Assembly: GCA_034509735.1 (NCBI GenBank) | Contig: JACGWO010000002.1 | Span: forward strand, 25,901,636-25,965,635 | Source: Sesamum alatum | Taxonomy: Eukaryota > Streptophyta > Magnoliopsida > Lamiales > Pedaliaceae | DNA length: 64,000 nucleotides | Direction of reading: 5' to 3' | In this document: piece by piece, positions 35,105-45,918 of the stretch | How positions within the stretch are numbered: the stretch's first letter is position 1 | Layout of the letters: the number at the start of each line of letters is the position of its first letter | Position numbers and translations under genes: made by a program | Notes under the pieces: model-generated | Database searches by the model: none | The model's input: only the letters and a program-made list of their open reading frames with translations | What the model was told of the DNA's origin: nothing

Positions 35105-36312
35105 ATGGCGACTGGATCTGCTACTACCAACCGGCTATGCCGACTGGATTTGCCTGTACTAATCCAGCTATTATGATTGTCAACCATGTGTGCCACAACC
35201 GATTGCTGCCCAAGGAGAAAGGTCGGAGAAATTCTCCCGTAACGACTTTAAGAGATGACATCAAAAGATGTTGTTCTACCTCACTACGTTGAACCTAGCT
35301 AGGTTCTTAAGTGAGGAAACTCTTGTTGTTTTTTAGAGGGAGACTGATCCCCAACAAAGGGTTGCTTTTGATGCATGAGGACATCGGGATTTTCTATGAA
35401 GAAACTACATCCTCAATGACTTGAGCTATACTTTGTACAACTTATATAGCTCAACCAAGACTACAAAAGCCCTTTGAGAATCCTTGGAAAAGAAATACAA
35501 AACAGAATGCTGGCTTGAAGAAATTCATAGTCGAGAAGTTCTTGGAATTCAAAATGGTGGATTCTAAAACGGTAATGAGCCAAGTTCAAGAATTCCAAAT
35601 GATCTTGTATGATCCGCATGCGGAAGGAATGAGGCTCAGTGAATCCTTTCAAGTAGCTGCTATGATTGAGAAACTAATTCCACTATGGAAGGAATTCCAA
35701 AATTACTTGAAGCACAAGCGAAAGGAAATGGGGATTGAGCATTTCTTTGTTAGACTAAGGATTGAAGAAGTCAATCGATTGTCCGAGGTGAAATCCAAAA
35801 AGCTACAACTTGAGGCCAAGGCAAATTTGATGGAGTCAAATGGAAATGCTAGTAACAAACGAAAGCGTACTGATTATAAACCGAAAAGAGGAAAGACCAA
35901 AATGATAAGAGGAAATCGCTACAAATGTGGGAAACCTAATCATATGGCCAAGGATTGCCGACTCCTCAAGAGAAATCAAGTACATATTTCTGAGGTCAGG
36001 TCTGTACTTATAGATTTGGGAGAACTCAACCTCTCGTCCATGGTGTTTGAAGGGAATTTGGTAGATAACCCAAGAGAGTGGTGGATTGATATTGGCGCTA
36101 CCCGCCACATTTGCTCTGACAAAAGTATGTTCTCCACTTACACACCAATCATTGGGAGAAAGTTGTTTATGGGAAATTCAGCGACTTCTGACATTGTTGG
36201 GGTCGACAAGGTGGTACTAAAGATGACCTCAGGAAAGGAACTCATTCTGATCGATGTGTTGCACGTTCCAGACATCCGAAAGAACTTAAGTGTCTGGATC
36301 ACTATTAGTTAA
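35105..36312 (+). pseudogene. Element C gag and protease, broken
   Basis: ATG at 35105 opens MATGSATTNR and soon hits stops. Homology resumes with [20 protein letters not shown] (about 35408-35468). From 35515 a 265-codon frame covers the gag core ([20 protein letters not shown]), the basic region, a damaged knuckle ([14 protein letters not shown], where the first Cys is Arg, near 35916-35960) and protease [12 protein letters not shown] (near 36080-36115), where the DTG triad is DIG. Two catalytic or ligand positions are therefore lost as well as the frame. Confidence 0.87.
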
Positions 36313-38625
36313 CAGTGGGTTTAGACTAGTGTTTGAGTCTAACAAATTTGTACCTCCAAAGAACAACCATTTTATAGGGAAGGGTATGGCAAGAATGGGT
36401 TATTCAAGATGAATGTAATGACTATAATGCGTAATTTTGAAAGCAATAAAATTACGGCTTCTACTTACTTGATTGAGTGTTGTGAATTATGGCATGTCAG
36501 ATTTAGGAAATGTTAATTTTAACACTATACGAAGATTAGTAAGTTTGAATATATTACCTTCATTTGGAATAAATACTGAACATAAATGTGAAATTTGTGT
36601 TGAAGCTAAAATGGCCAAGGTGCCATTTTAATCTGTTGAAAGAAAGACATCACCTTTAGAATTAATTCACATTGATATATGTGATTTAAAATTTGTGCAA
36701 ACTAGAGGTGTGAAAAATTATTTTATTACTTTTATTGATGATTGCGTAAGATACTGTTATATTTACTCATTGAGAAGTAAAGATGAGGTGTTGGAGGCCT
36801 TTAAACTTTATAAGAAGGGTAAATTACATTTACCTCCCCTGAGGTTTGGCATAATTACAAATACCCTCTAGTTGTTTGAAAAATTACAAATACCCCCCTG
36901 AGGTTTGTAACCGTCTGACAAATAACCCATTTCCATCCATTGTTATGGGTGAACTGACCAAAATGTCCTTATGCATTGTATTTAATTTTTAAAATTCTTT
37001 GAATTTTTTTGGACTACAATGTGCAGGCAGAGGTTTTTAAAGTTTTTTACACAGAGGAGTTAATAATGCAATTTACCTCGACTGATTTTTCTGCAATTTA
37101 ACTAAAAGATCAAGGGCAAAATGGTTAATTTGTAACCTTTGGTTGAAAATTACAAACCTCAGGGGGGTATTTACAATTTTTCAAATAACGAGGGGGTATT
37201 TGTAATTATGCCAAATTTCAGGGAAGGTAGATGTAATTTACACTTATAAGAATGAGGTTGAAAATCAACTTAGTAGAACTATAAAAGCCATACGCAGTGA
37301 TAGAGGTGGTGAATATGGAGCTTCATTTGAGGAATTTTGTTCAGAATTTGGCATAATTCATCATAAATTTGGCATAATTCATCATACTACTGCTCCTTAT
37401 TCACCTAAATTGAATGGCATTGCTGTAAGAAAGAGTCATACTCTCAAGGAAATGATAAACGCTATGTTGATAAGTTTTGGCATAACCCAAAACCTGTGGG
37501 GGGAATAGATTCTTTCAAGAAACCACATTCTTGATAAAGTACCACAAAAAGGTATAAATGAAACTCCTTATGAACTTTGGAAAGGTCATAAACCTTCGTA
37601 TAAGTATTTTAAAGTTTGGGATGTTTGACTGAGGCAGAAGTACCAAAGCCTAAACAAGAAAAAATAGGGCCAAAGACCGTTGATTGCATATTCATTGGAT
37701 ATGCGAATAACAGTAGTGCATATCGCTTTTAGTGCACAAATTAACAATCCTTGGTATACATGAAAATACGATCATTGAATCAAGGAATGTTGTTTTCTTT
37801 GAAAATATCTTTCCTTGCAATGAGAGGAAAGAAGAAGAGAGTTCTAGAAAAAGATCTTATGACGTTACAAATGGTGATCATCAAATGGATGAAGAACGTA
37901 GACGCAGTAAGAGGACTTAAATAGCTAAATCGTTTGGTCCTAATTTTTTCACTTATTTGTTAGAAAATGAACCAAAGACAATCAATGAAGCATTGTCAAA
38001 TCCAGAAGAACCATTCTGGAAAGAAGCCATCAACGGTGAAATTGATTTCATTATGCAAAATCGTACTTGGGAGTTGGTGGATCTCCCTCCGAGTTGCAAA
38101 CTGTTAGGATGTAAATGGATTCTGAAAAGGAAGTATAAGGATGATGGATCTATAGATAAATACAAAGCAAGGTTGGTAGCTAAAGGGCTCAAACAAAAAG
38201 AAGGCCTTGGCTTTTTTGATACATGTTCACCAATTACTAGAATGAAGTCAATCGAGTGTTTATAGCTATTGTTGCACTGTATGATTTGGAAATACATTAA
38301 ATGGATGTTAAGATGGCGTTCTTGAATGAGGAGTTAGATGAGGAGATCTACATGGAATAATATGAAGGGTTTGTCATTCCTGGCCAAGAAAAGAAGGTCT
38401 GTAGACTCATCAAATCGTTATATTGGCTTAAACAAGATCCTAAGCAATGACATGAAAAAATTGACAGTACTATGTTGCCAAATGGTTTCAAAATCAACAA
38501 GTGTGATAAATGTGTATATGTCAAAAACACTCACAACTCCTTTATCATAGTATGTCTATGTGTAGATGACATGTTGATATTGGGATGTAGTCGTGACATC
38601 ATTTTGACTACAAAATTTTATGTCC
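36313..38625 (+). pseudogene. Element C integrase and RT, broken and interrupted
   Basis: Integrase: ELWHVR (about 36487), CEICVEAKMAK (36590), ELIHIDICD (36660), [17 protein letters not shown] (36725), then the MITE, then NEVENQLSRTIKAIRSDRGG (from 37251). A 21-bp tandem duplication repeats FGIIHH (about 37348-37389), and the catalytic Glu position in the AERK-type motif is Val (GIAVRKSH, about 37425). RT: GCKWILKRKYKDDGSIDKYK (about 38110-38165), QMDVKMAFLN with CAG to TAA change (about 38297), VCLCVDDMLILG (38550-38585). The element ends near 38620. Confidence 0.87.
36817..37243. mobile_element. Mutator-like MITE in the element C integrase, 427 bp, 9-bp duplication
   Basis: Long terminal inverted repeats of about 100 nt: left GGGTAAATTACATTTACC, right (read inward) GTGTAAATTACATCTACC, continuing with matching blocks such as GGCATAATTACAAATACC. 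It is flanked by an exact 9-bp duplication TTATAAGAA (36808-36816, 37244-37252). Cutting it out with one duplication restores the integrase segment KLYK-NEVENQ. No coding capacity; terminal length and 9-bp target suit a non-autonomous Mutator-like element. Confidence 0.92.
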
Positions 38626-39182
38626 TATCTAGTGGGGTTACGCACCAATCACCCCCTTAAGCAAATCCTCAGAAAGCAGGATACATGTGGTCGACTGATC
38701 AAATGGGCCATAGAGATCAATGAGTAAGACATCTCATACCTCCCTCCCACAGCTATCAAGGCTCAAGATTTGTCGATTTTATGTCGGAAAATACACCTCC
38801 TCCTCTCAGTGAGGAGGTTTGGTTACTGCATGTAGATGGATCCTCAACGGCTCAAGGAAGTGGAGCAGGGGTGGTTATTACCTCCCCCAAAGGAGTAGAT
38901 CTTAAATTCGCAATCAAGTTCGATTTCATGGCTTCTAACAATGAAGCAGAATACGAGGCCCTAGCCTTAGGCATGAGAATGGCTAGGGAGGCTGGAGCCT
39001 GGCACCTGGTAGCCTATTCCGATCCCTAAATCATCATCAAACACATAAAAGGAATTTACAAAGCTAAGGAGAAAAGCATGAAGCAATACCTCCAAAAAAT
39101 TGAAGAATGGAAGGAAAAATTTGATGACTTCCAGCATATTCAAATCCATCGCGAAGAAAACAGCACCACAAAATGTCGAGGG
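38626..39182 (+). pseudogene. Ty3/gypsy RT end and RNase H fragment
   Basis: Begins with TNHPLKQILRKQDTCGRLIK (about 38644-38700), the end of a gypsy RT with its connection region, then EVWLLHVDGSSTAQGSGAGV (from about 38812), NNEAEYEALALGMRMAREAG and the tail IKGIYKAKEKSMKQYLQKIE, to about 39180. This is plant gypsy RNase H; the first Asp (VDGSS) and Glu (NEAEYEAL) are kept. The frame has a stop in the connection (INE*D, 38727), at 39027 and further damage. It is joined directly to the copia RT with no LTR between. Assignment to the Tat/Ogre-like lineage is a guess from the RNase H style. Confidence 0.85.
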
Positions 39183-39322
39183 ATCTTCACGGAAGTCCTA
39201 AGATTGTAGGGAGACTAACCTGCAGAGAGAGGTTAGCACTTTGATGCTTAAGTCACTAATGTTTGACTGCATGTAATAAAGGGAAAACTTGACTAAAGTG
39301 AGAATATTGATAAAGTGATATG
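39183..39322. other. Short unassigned stretch before A3
   Basis: 140 bp between the gypsy scrap and the A3 LTR. No gene or repeat recognised. The five bases before the LTR are ATATG, the expected left target duplication of A3, with its partner not in the window. Confidence 0.5.
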
Positions 39323-41302
39323 TGTTAGAATAGGTGACCATGTAGCCAATCTTGGTAGGCGAATTGTAACCTATGTCTGAACAATTTTGAGGTTTTAATA
39401 AATCATTAATGAATAAGAAGTGAAATTCATTTGGCATTTTCTTTGTTTGTGTTCACTTTATTTGCTTTATATAACTATTCACTACGCAAACAAAGCCCAC
39501 AGACTGAAAACGCATTTTGGGGACTGGGACTACGCTTGGAGGTAGGTCCATGAAATCAGTTCCGCCGAATCAGTCTGGAAAATCTCCAAGTCAAGGAATC
39601 TCGAAAGTTGAGACTTGCACTAAGCATCTGCTATCGTATTTCATCGACGGATGACGAGGGTCGTCTAAGCAGTGTTAGTGGGTCGGTCTGCTAGGGAGCG
39701 GCTGACTGAAGTGACTCGCGGGAACCGTCTTATGGAGGACCTTGAGTAGGGTCGGTTAGGTATGACGTGTGTTCCCGGTTCTAACAGTACAGGTCAAGTC
39801 CTTTGACTTGAGGAATTGCTGAGTTTGCCTGTACATCAGGGCTGTATCTTAAATATGGTGAGAGATTGCCAAGATGCACTTGAGTAGTCATAAGCCATAT
39901 CTAGTGCAGCGCCGGTGTACAGAGTGACAGTAGTTTCCAAGAAAGGATCTGTCTCCTGTCAAGAGGTGTTGACAGTTGTGTCTCACAAAAGCTCTGTGTC
40001 TTGTCCCTAAAATCTGTGGTCACAGTAACTGAACAGAAGGGAAGGTTTCCCTTGCGGCGTTTAGTAAAGGACAGACCGACACTTAGGTCCAAAATGGGTA
40101 CCTGCATTTTTCGTGCCCTAGACCCTAAGTGGTGAGACCGTAGACGGAAGGATAGATGTACTGTAGAGCCTAAATGTTCATCCCCGTATATTCACCTAGC
40201 CTCTAGTGCCATGGACCGTTGCTAGATGGCCACCCATGGTAGCGGGCGGATTCTAGGAATCCAACCAAGTCTAGCTGAAGGTGAACCTAAAGAGTCACAC
40301 ACAATCCGCACAAATGAAAGTATTTAATTTGGAATTAAATATTTGGAGAAATGGAGCGATTAAATTAGAATTGATCAGGTCATTATTTTGTTGAAAAGAA
40401 TTAATTCCTCTTATTAGATAAAAGGGACTTATCTAATAAATTAGATTTATTAGAAAAATAATTTAATGGGCTTAGAATAAATATATATATATAATATATG
40501 TATTTATTGCCCTTTAAATATTTAAATAGGATTTTAATATTCTATTAAATTAAATTAATGGTTGAGATTAAAAGGGAGAGATCAATGGCTAATATTGGTT
40601 TGACCAAAGAAGCTTGATTTGACTAGGATTTGACTAGGTCAAATCCTAGTTGTAGTGGAGTCTTCATTGTGTAGGGAACTTGAAGAGGAAAAGGATTCCT
40701 CTTCTATAAATACTTCTTAGCACACACATTGAAGGTGATGATGATTCTTGAAAAACACACACACACACTCGTCCTCTCCTCTCCCTCTCTTGGCCGCGCC
40801 TCTCTCTCCTTCCAAGAAGATTATTTTCATGTTCTTTTGTTTTTCAACAATTAAACAAAAGGAGGATTGATCTCGTTGAACTAATAACGTTTGATCGATC
40901 CGTCCTCTCCTAAATACACTTGTTCTTTCGCTAGCACGAAGTTCAAGATACATGGACGGATTGCGTGTCACGAATTAGATGGTCTCCTACACGAGATCTT
41001 GGAGCAAATTGGGAAACAACGTGTGTACCGGTTAGAAGGGAAAAATGACAAATCGGTACGTTTCTGGTTTATGTTTTTGTCCTCCTTTATTTTTCGAATT
41101 CTATGGCCTTCCATGATTTGCATGTAAGTTTTTATTGTTCATGAGATACACCGAACACCCGGGAGTTTCAAGGGTACACCCCTTGAACTTGTTTATTTCA
41201 ATATACGTTTATGCATGTTTTAAATTCTTTAAATTAAATTATACCGCGCTTCCGCACTCACGCTACTCCTGGGACGATCCACACGCCTACCCAAGGCTTT
41301 CA
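39323..41302 (+). repeat. A3 5' LTR
   Basis: 1980 bp, TGTTAGAATAGGTGACC to GGCTTTCA. TATA box TATAAATA at 40705-40712, then CA- and CT-rich tracts (40755-40810). Palindrome mutated to CTGTGGTCACAG near 40015. The full-length reference for family A LTRs in this window. Confidence 0.93.
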
Positions 41303-41303
41303 G

Positions 41304-41315
41304 CGGTATCAGAGC
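41304..41315 (+). other. Primer binding site of A3, one mismatch
   Basis: CGGTATCAGAGC; the first base T of the consensus is C. Followed by the conserved CCGGTTCGGTGTATAGG. Confidence 0.85.
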
Positions 41316-42140
41316 CCGGTTCGGTGTATAGGCCTAGGGTTTTGTGTGCGTTTTAAGCATGAAAACGTGATTGGCATGTTTTAATATATTTCTTGATATT
41401 TTTATCGTAAAGCATGTCGTTTTCTTGCTTTCAATTATGTACGATTTTGGTACTGTTGGTATTTTCTGTTTTTCTTGGCAAACGGGGGGCAAAATCGAAT
41501 GAAACGGAGAAAACGTCGCGCGCGGCTGCCTTTGCCAGGCGCGCACGGATCTGGCAACCGGGCGCGCGGCCAGACGGCAGGCGCAGACGGTTGGCCGGGC
41601 GCGCGCATGCAGGCAGGGAAGCCTGCGTGTGCGCGCCAGGCCAACACGTTGGGGGCAGCCTGCACGACCGGACGCACGGCCAGGGAAGCCGCACACAAGC
41701 TCGCGCATGAGGCGGCACCACCAGGCGCGCGCGCGCCCGGTAGACGCTCCCGATGCGCGCGCGCACCCGACAGGCGCGCCCGGTGGATGATTGAGAGTCG
41801 TAGACTGAATGTATGGTTTAATTTCATGTTGGGCCTGTGTGCCTCTTTCTGCTTTCTCCTTCTCCCCTTCTAGTTGCCTTGGAATAATAAGGCATTCTTT
41901 CTCCCTCCTAATGTACTCCCCCGGGTTTTCATTGGGATTTCTTTTTACATATGTAATGAGAGTAGAATAGGAGTGAGGATTTTATTTTTTATGCATTTGG
42001 TGGAGAAGAAGGAAGGTCCACATGGAGAGCTCAGAATGGAGAATCCAAGGCGTTTCCATGAAGAGTTGAAAGAGAAAAGAGACCAAGACCCATCAGAATA
42101 ATGATCGGGTTACTATTAATGTAATAGTGTAGGACCAACC
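41316..42140 (+). other. A3 leader, first part, with GC-rich island
   Basis: GC-rich island at about 41513-41790, entered from TTTTTCTTGGCAAACGGGGG. The downstream part is TTGGGCCTGTGTGCCTCTTT-like sequence shared with A4. Compared with A4 about 370 nt between the island and this block are missing (the A4 stretch 44470-44800). Open frames over the island are not genes. Confidence 0.75.
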
Positions 42141-43628
42141 TGTTAGAATAGGTGACCATGTAGCCAATCTTGGCAGGCAAAATGTAACCAATGTCTAAAC
42201 AACTTCAGGGATTTGACAAATTATTAATGAATAAAGAAGTGAAATTCATTTGCCATTACTTTGTTTGTGTTCACTTTATCTGCATTACGTATCTGTTCAC
42301 TACGCAAATAAAGCCCACGGACTGAAAACGTATTTGGGGGACTGGGACTATGCTTGGAGGTAGGTCTATGAAATCAGTCCCGCCGAATCAGTCCGAAAAT
42401 CTCCAAGTCAAGGAATCTCGATAATGGGTACCGAGATTGCCCTTGAGACTTGCACTAAGCATCCGCTATCGTATTTCATCGACGGGTGACGAAGGTCGTC
42501 TAAGCAGTGTTAATGGGTTAGCCTGCTAGGGAGCAGCTGACTGAGGTGACTCGCGGGAACCGTCTTACGGAGGAGCTTGAGTAGGGTCGGCTAGGTATGA
42601 CGTGTGTTCCCGATTCCAACAGTACAGGTCAAGTCCTTTGACTTGAGGAACTACTGAGTTTACCTGTATGTCAAGGCTGTATCTTAGATATGGTGAGAGA
42701 TTGCCAAGAAACACTTGAGTAGTCATAAGCCATGTCTAGTGCAGCTCCGGTGTACAGAGTGATAGTAGTTTCCAAGAAAGGATCTGTCTCCTGTCAAAAG
42801 GCATTGACAATTGAGTGTCACATATGCTCTGTGTCCTGTCCCTAAAATCTGTGGCCACAGTAACTGAACAGAAGGGAAGGTTTCCCTTGCGGCATTTAGT
42901 AAGGACAGACCGACACTTAGGTCCAAAATGGGTACCTGCATTTTCCGTGCCCTAGACCCTAAGTGGTGAGACTGAAGATAGAAGGACAAGTGTACTATTA
43001 GAGCCTAAATTTTCATCCCCGCATATTCATCTAGTCTCTAGCACCATGGACCGTTGCTAAATGGCCACCCATGGTAACGGGCGGATTCTAGGAATCCGAC
43101 CAAGTCTAGCTGAAAGGTGAACCTAAAGAGTCACACACAATCCGCACACATTAAGTATTTAATTTAGAACTAAATATTGGAGAAATGGAATGATTAAATT
43201 GGATTTAATCGGGTCCTTAATTTTCTTGGAGAGAATTAATTCCTTTTATTAGATGAAAGGGATTAATCTAATAAATTAGATTTATTAGAAAATTAATTTA
43301 ATGGGCCTAGAATAAATATTTATATTTATTATATTAATTTATTGTCCTTTGGAATATTTAAATAGGTTTTAAATATTCCATTAATTTAAATTAATGGTTG
43401 AGATTAAAAGGAGAGATGGATGGCTAGGATTAATTTGACTAGGTCAAATTACTATTTTGACTAGAACTTTGACTAGGTCAAAATCCTAGTTAAATTAGTC
43501 TTCTAGAGTTGGAGTTTGAAGAGGATTAAACTCATCCTCTATAAATAGTCCCAACCCCCTCACCATAAGAGGGATGATGAAACTCCAACACACAAGACAC
43601 ACTCTGTCTCGGCTCTCCCTCTCTCGAC

Positions 43629-43666
<38 letters not shown>

Positions 43667-43918
43667 AGTTTGTTCTTTTGTGTTAACAATTGATCTGTCC
43701 TCTTACGTTTTCGTCTCTTCTTTTAGTTTAAATACTATGGCCTCCATGATTGTTTACATGCTTTTAATTTATGAGATACACCAACACCCGGGAACTTCAA
43801 GGGCACACCCTTGAACGTGTTCTTTATTTTACGTAAAAGCATGTTTAAATTTTGTTATTTAATTCTATACCGCGCTTCTGCATTCGCGCTATTTCCCGGG
43901 ACGATCCACAATCTTTCA
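42141..43918 (+). repeat. A4 5' LTR with internal deletion
   Basis: 1778 bp, about 200 bp shorter than A3. The loss lies after the (CT)n tract, near 43690-43735, removing the segment equal to about 40850-41090 of A3. TATA box TATAAATA at 43540-43547, palindrome CTGTGGCCACAG at 42849-42860, U3 stem near 43082-43098. Confidence 0.93.
43632..43664. repeat. (CT)n microsatellite in the A4 LTR
   Basis: Pure CT run about 90 bp downstream of the TATA box, probably in transcribed R/U5. Other A LTRs have shorter CT/GA and CA tracts here, so the position tends to expand. Confidence 0.9.
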
Positions 43919-43919
43919 G

Positions 43920-43931
43920 TGGTATTAGAGC
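43920..43931 (+). other. Primer binding site of A4, one mismatch
   Basis: TGGTATTAGAGC (C to T against TGGTATCAGAGC), one base after the LTR end. Confidence 0.88.
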
Positions 43932-45918
43932 CCGGTTCGGTGTATAGACCTAGGGTTTCACGTGCGTTTTAAGCATGAAAACGTGTTATGGAATGTTTTA
44001 ATTAATTCTTGATTTTATTATTATTAAACCATGTCGTTTTTTCTTACTTGTAAATTCGTATGATTTTTGGTATTGTTGGATTTTCTATTTTTCTTGGAAA
44101 ACGGGGGGTGAAAGTCGAACAAAACGGACAAACGCAGCCATGCCTGCCTGGCGGCGCGGCCGGGCGACAGGCAGGCGGCTGGCCGAGCGCGCGCGCGCAA
44201 ACAGGCATGGAAGCCCTCGCGCGCGCGCCAAGCCAGTGCACTGGGATGCCTGCACGCCCGGACGTGCGGCCAGACGGAGGAGTCTGCACACGCGCGCACA
44301 TGGTAGGCGCACGACTGGCGGTCGGCAGACTGGCCCGCGCGGGTAAGGGAGCCTGCGCGCGCGGCAGCCTGCCGGCGCGCGCGGCCATTCAACCTGCTAC
44401 TGACCAGGCGCGCGCACAGGGCAGCAGGCTGGGCTTGCTATTCTGCGCGCGCCGGCTGGCTGCTGTTGTTAGGTTTTCTCTTTATTTTTCAGTTTTAATT
44501 TTTTAATTAATTCTGAAAATTCGTTTTGTTTAATTTTTGCCTATTTTCTAAGACATTATTTTGGGAGGTTGAAATATGTTGGATTTGGAATCCGGGGATA
44601 ATTTACCTAGAAATAATGAGGAAGGGTCTTCCTAAAACGAAAAAAATATTATTGCCAACTGTTGTACCATATTTTTCATACGTTACACATTTATTTTATC
44701 TTGGATATTTGTGATTGGTAATCATGTGATATTAGCATGTATTTTATGTGATTGGATCATGTGATTATGTGCGTTGGATGGAAATGGATGATCACGAGCC
44801 CTAGACCGAATATATGTTTTAATTTCATGTTGGGCCTGTGTGCCTCTTTTCTATTTTCTCCTTCTCCCCTTTCTAGTTGTCTTGGAATAATAAGACATTC
44901 TTTCTCCCTCCTTATGTACTCCTCCCGGGTTTTCGCTGGGGTTTCTCTTTTTAAATATGTAATGAGAGTAGGATAGGAGTGAGATTTTATTTTATGTAAT
45001 TGGTGGAGAGAAGGAAGGTCCACATGGAGAGCCCAGACTGGAGGTTCCAAGGCGTTTCCATGAAGAGAAGAAAGAGAAAAGAGACCAAGGCCCATTAGAA
45101 TGATGATTGGGTTACTATTAATGTAATAGTGTAAGGACCAACCCTAGATTGACCATAGATCCACTGCGGGCTCAGTGGATGCATAGGATTCGGGCTCGTG
45201 ATCACCCAACAGTGGCGTGCTAGGCTTTAATTTGCATGTGGTTATTATGATGGATGAATGATGCTTTATTTATCATATAACTGCTATGGATGCAATTTAT
45301 TTATTTTCGCATTATGGATGAATGTGTTAATATTACTATATGAGATCTCGGTCATTTACTACTCTCACATTGGTTGGACCAATGTCCAAATATTAGACCC
45401 TAGACAAAATGGACATGGACAAAATAGTGAGGAAGCTGATTTAGGTCGATAGCGTGGTCTCACCAGTCGTGCCACGTCTATCGTACTTAAAAGAAGCTGC
45501 AATAACGAAAAGTAGACCACTGTTACCTGTCTCACGAGTCGTGGAGGTAGCAGTGGGTCTATGGCTCGGTTGATTGGGTCGGGTCTAACGCCCGATTAGC
45601 ATGATTCGCTTGGAGTCCTCGGGATCATGTGAAAGGGTGAGGCAATAATCTTGGGAATCTCGTGGAACGAGAATGGTGTGGTATACCTCCTACGGGATTT
45701 TTTCCATGCGAATCGTAAAAGCGGGGTATGGGAAAATTCGCTGTGGATCCCAAGCCTACTAGGAAAAGGTTTTCCGAAAACAACGTCTGAGAGTACCGTG
45801 TGTTCGTATAAATAGTGGGAGCATTAAATGACTAAAGACCAAGCATTTAACTATTTATCAAACCACCGTCTTTTATATTCTGCTGATCGCGAACTCTGTT
45901 TTTAAATGTAGATTTAAA
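43932..45918 (+). other. A4 leader with GC-rich island and internal TATA box
   Basis: About 2 kb and non-coding. GC-rich island at about 44125-44465. Later parts contain CACCAGTCGTG (45461-45471) and the perfect CACGAGTCGTG (45533-45543), and TATAAATAGTGGGAG at 45807, about 105 nt before the gag ATG. No conserved open frame. Confidence 0.78.

Larger units (their letters stand above)
34408..38625 (+). mobile_element. Copia element C, old, 3' truncated
   Basis: A third copia family, different from A and B in gag, integrase and LTR. Putative 5' LTR 34408-35040, gag from 35105, protease, integrase (carrying a MITE at 36817-37243), and RT to about 38620. There it changes abruptly to Ty3/gypsy sequence. 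RNase H and 3' LTR are missing. Many stops and frameshifts make it the oldest copia copy in the window. Confidence 0.85.
39323..42140 (+). mobile_element. Copia element A3, 5' end only
   Basis: Complete 5' LTR (39323-41302), degenerate primer site, and the first ~840 nt of the leader including its GC-rich island. At 42140 it stops at TAGGACCAACC, exactly where element A4 starts with its own TGTTAGAATAG. In A4 the same leader sequence continues past this point (from 45140), so A4 inserted into the A3 leader. The rest of A3 should lie beyond A4's 3' LTR but is absent. Confidence 0.9.

Noticed and set aside
38626..39182. Host RNase H-like gene
   Set aside because: The upstream TNHPLKQIL connection and the tail are those of a gypsy polyprotein, and the frame has internal stops.
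41334..41873. Overlapping open frames on both strands of the A3 island
   Set aside because: GC-rich leader artefact, as in the other copies.
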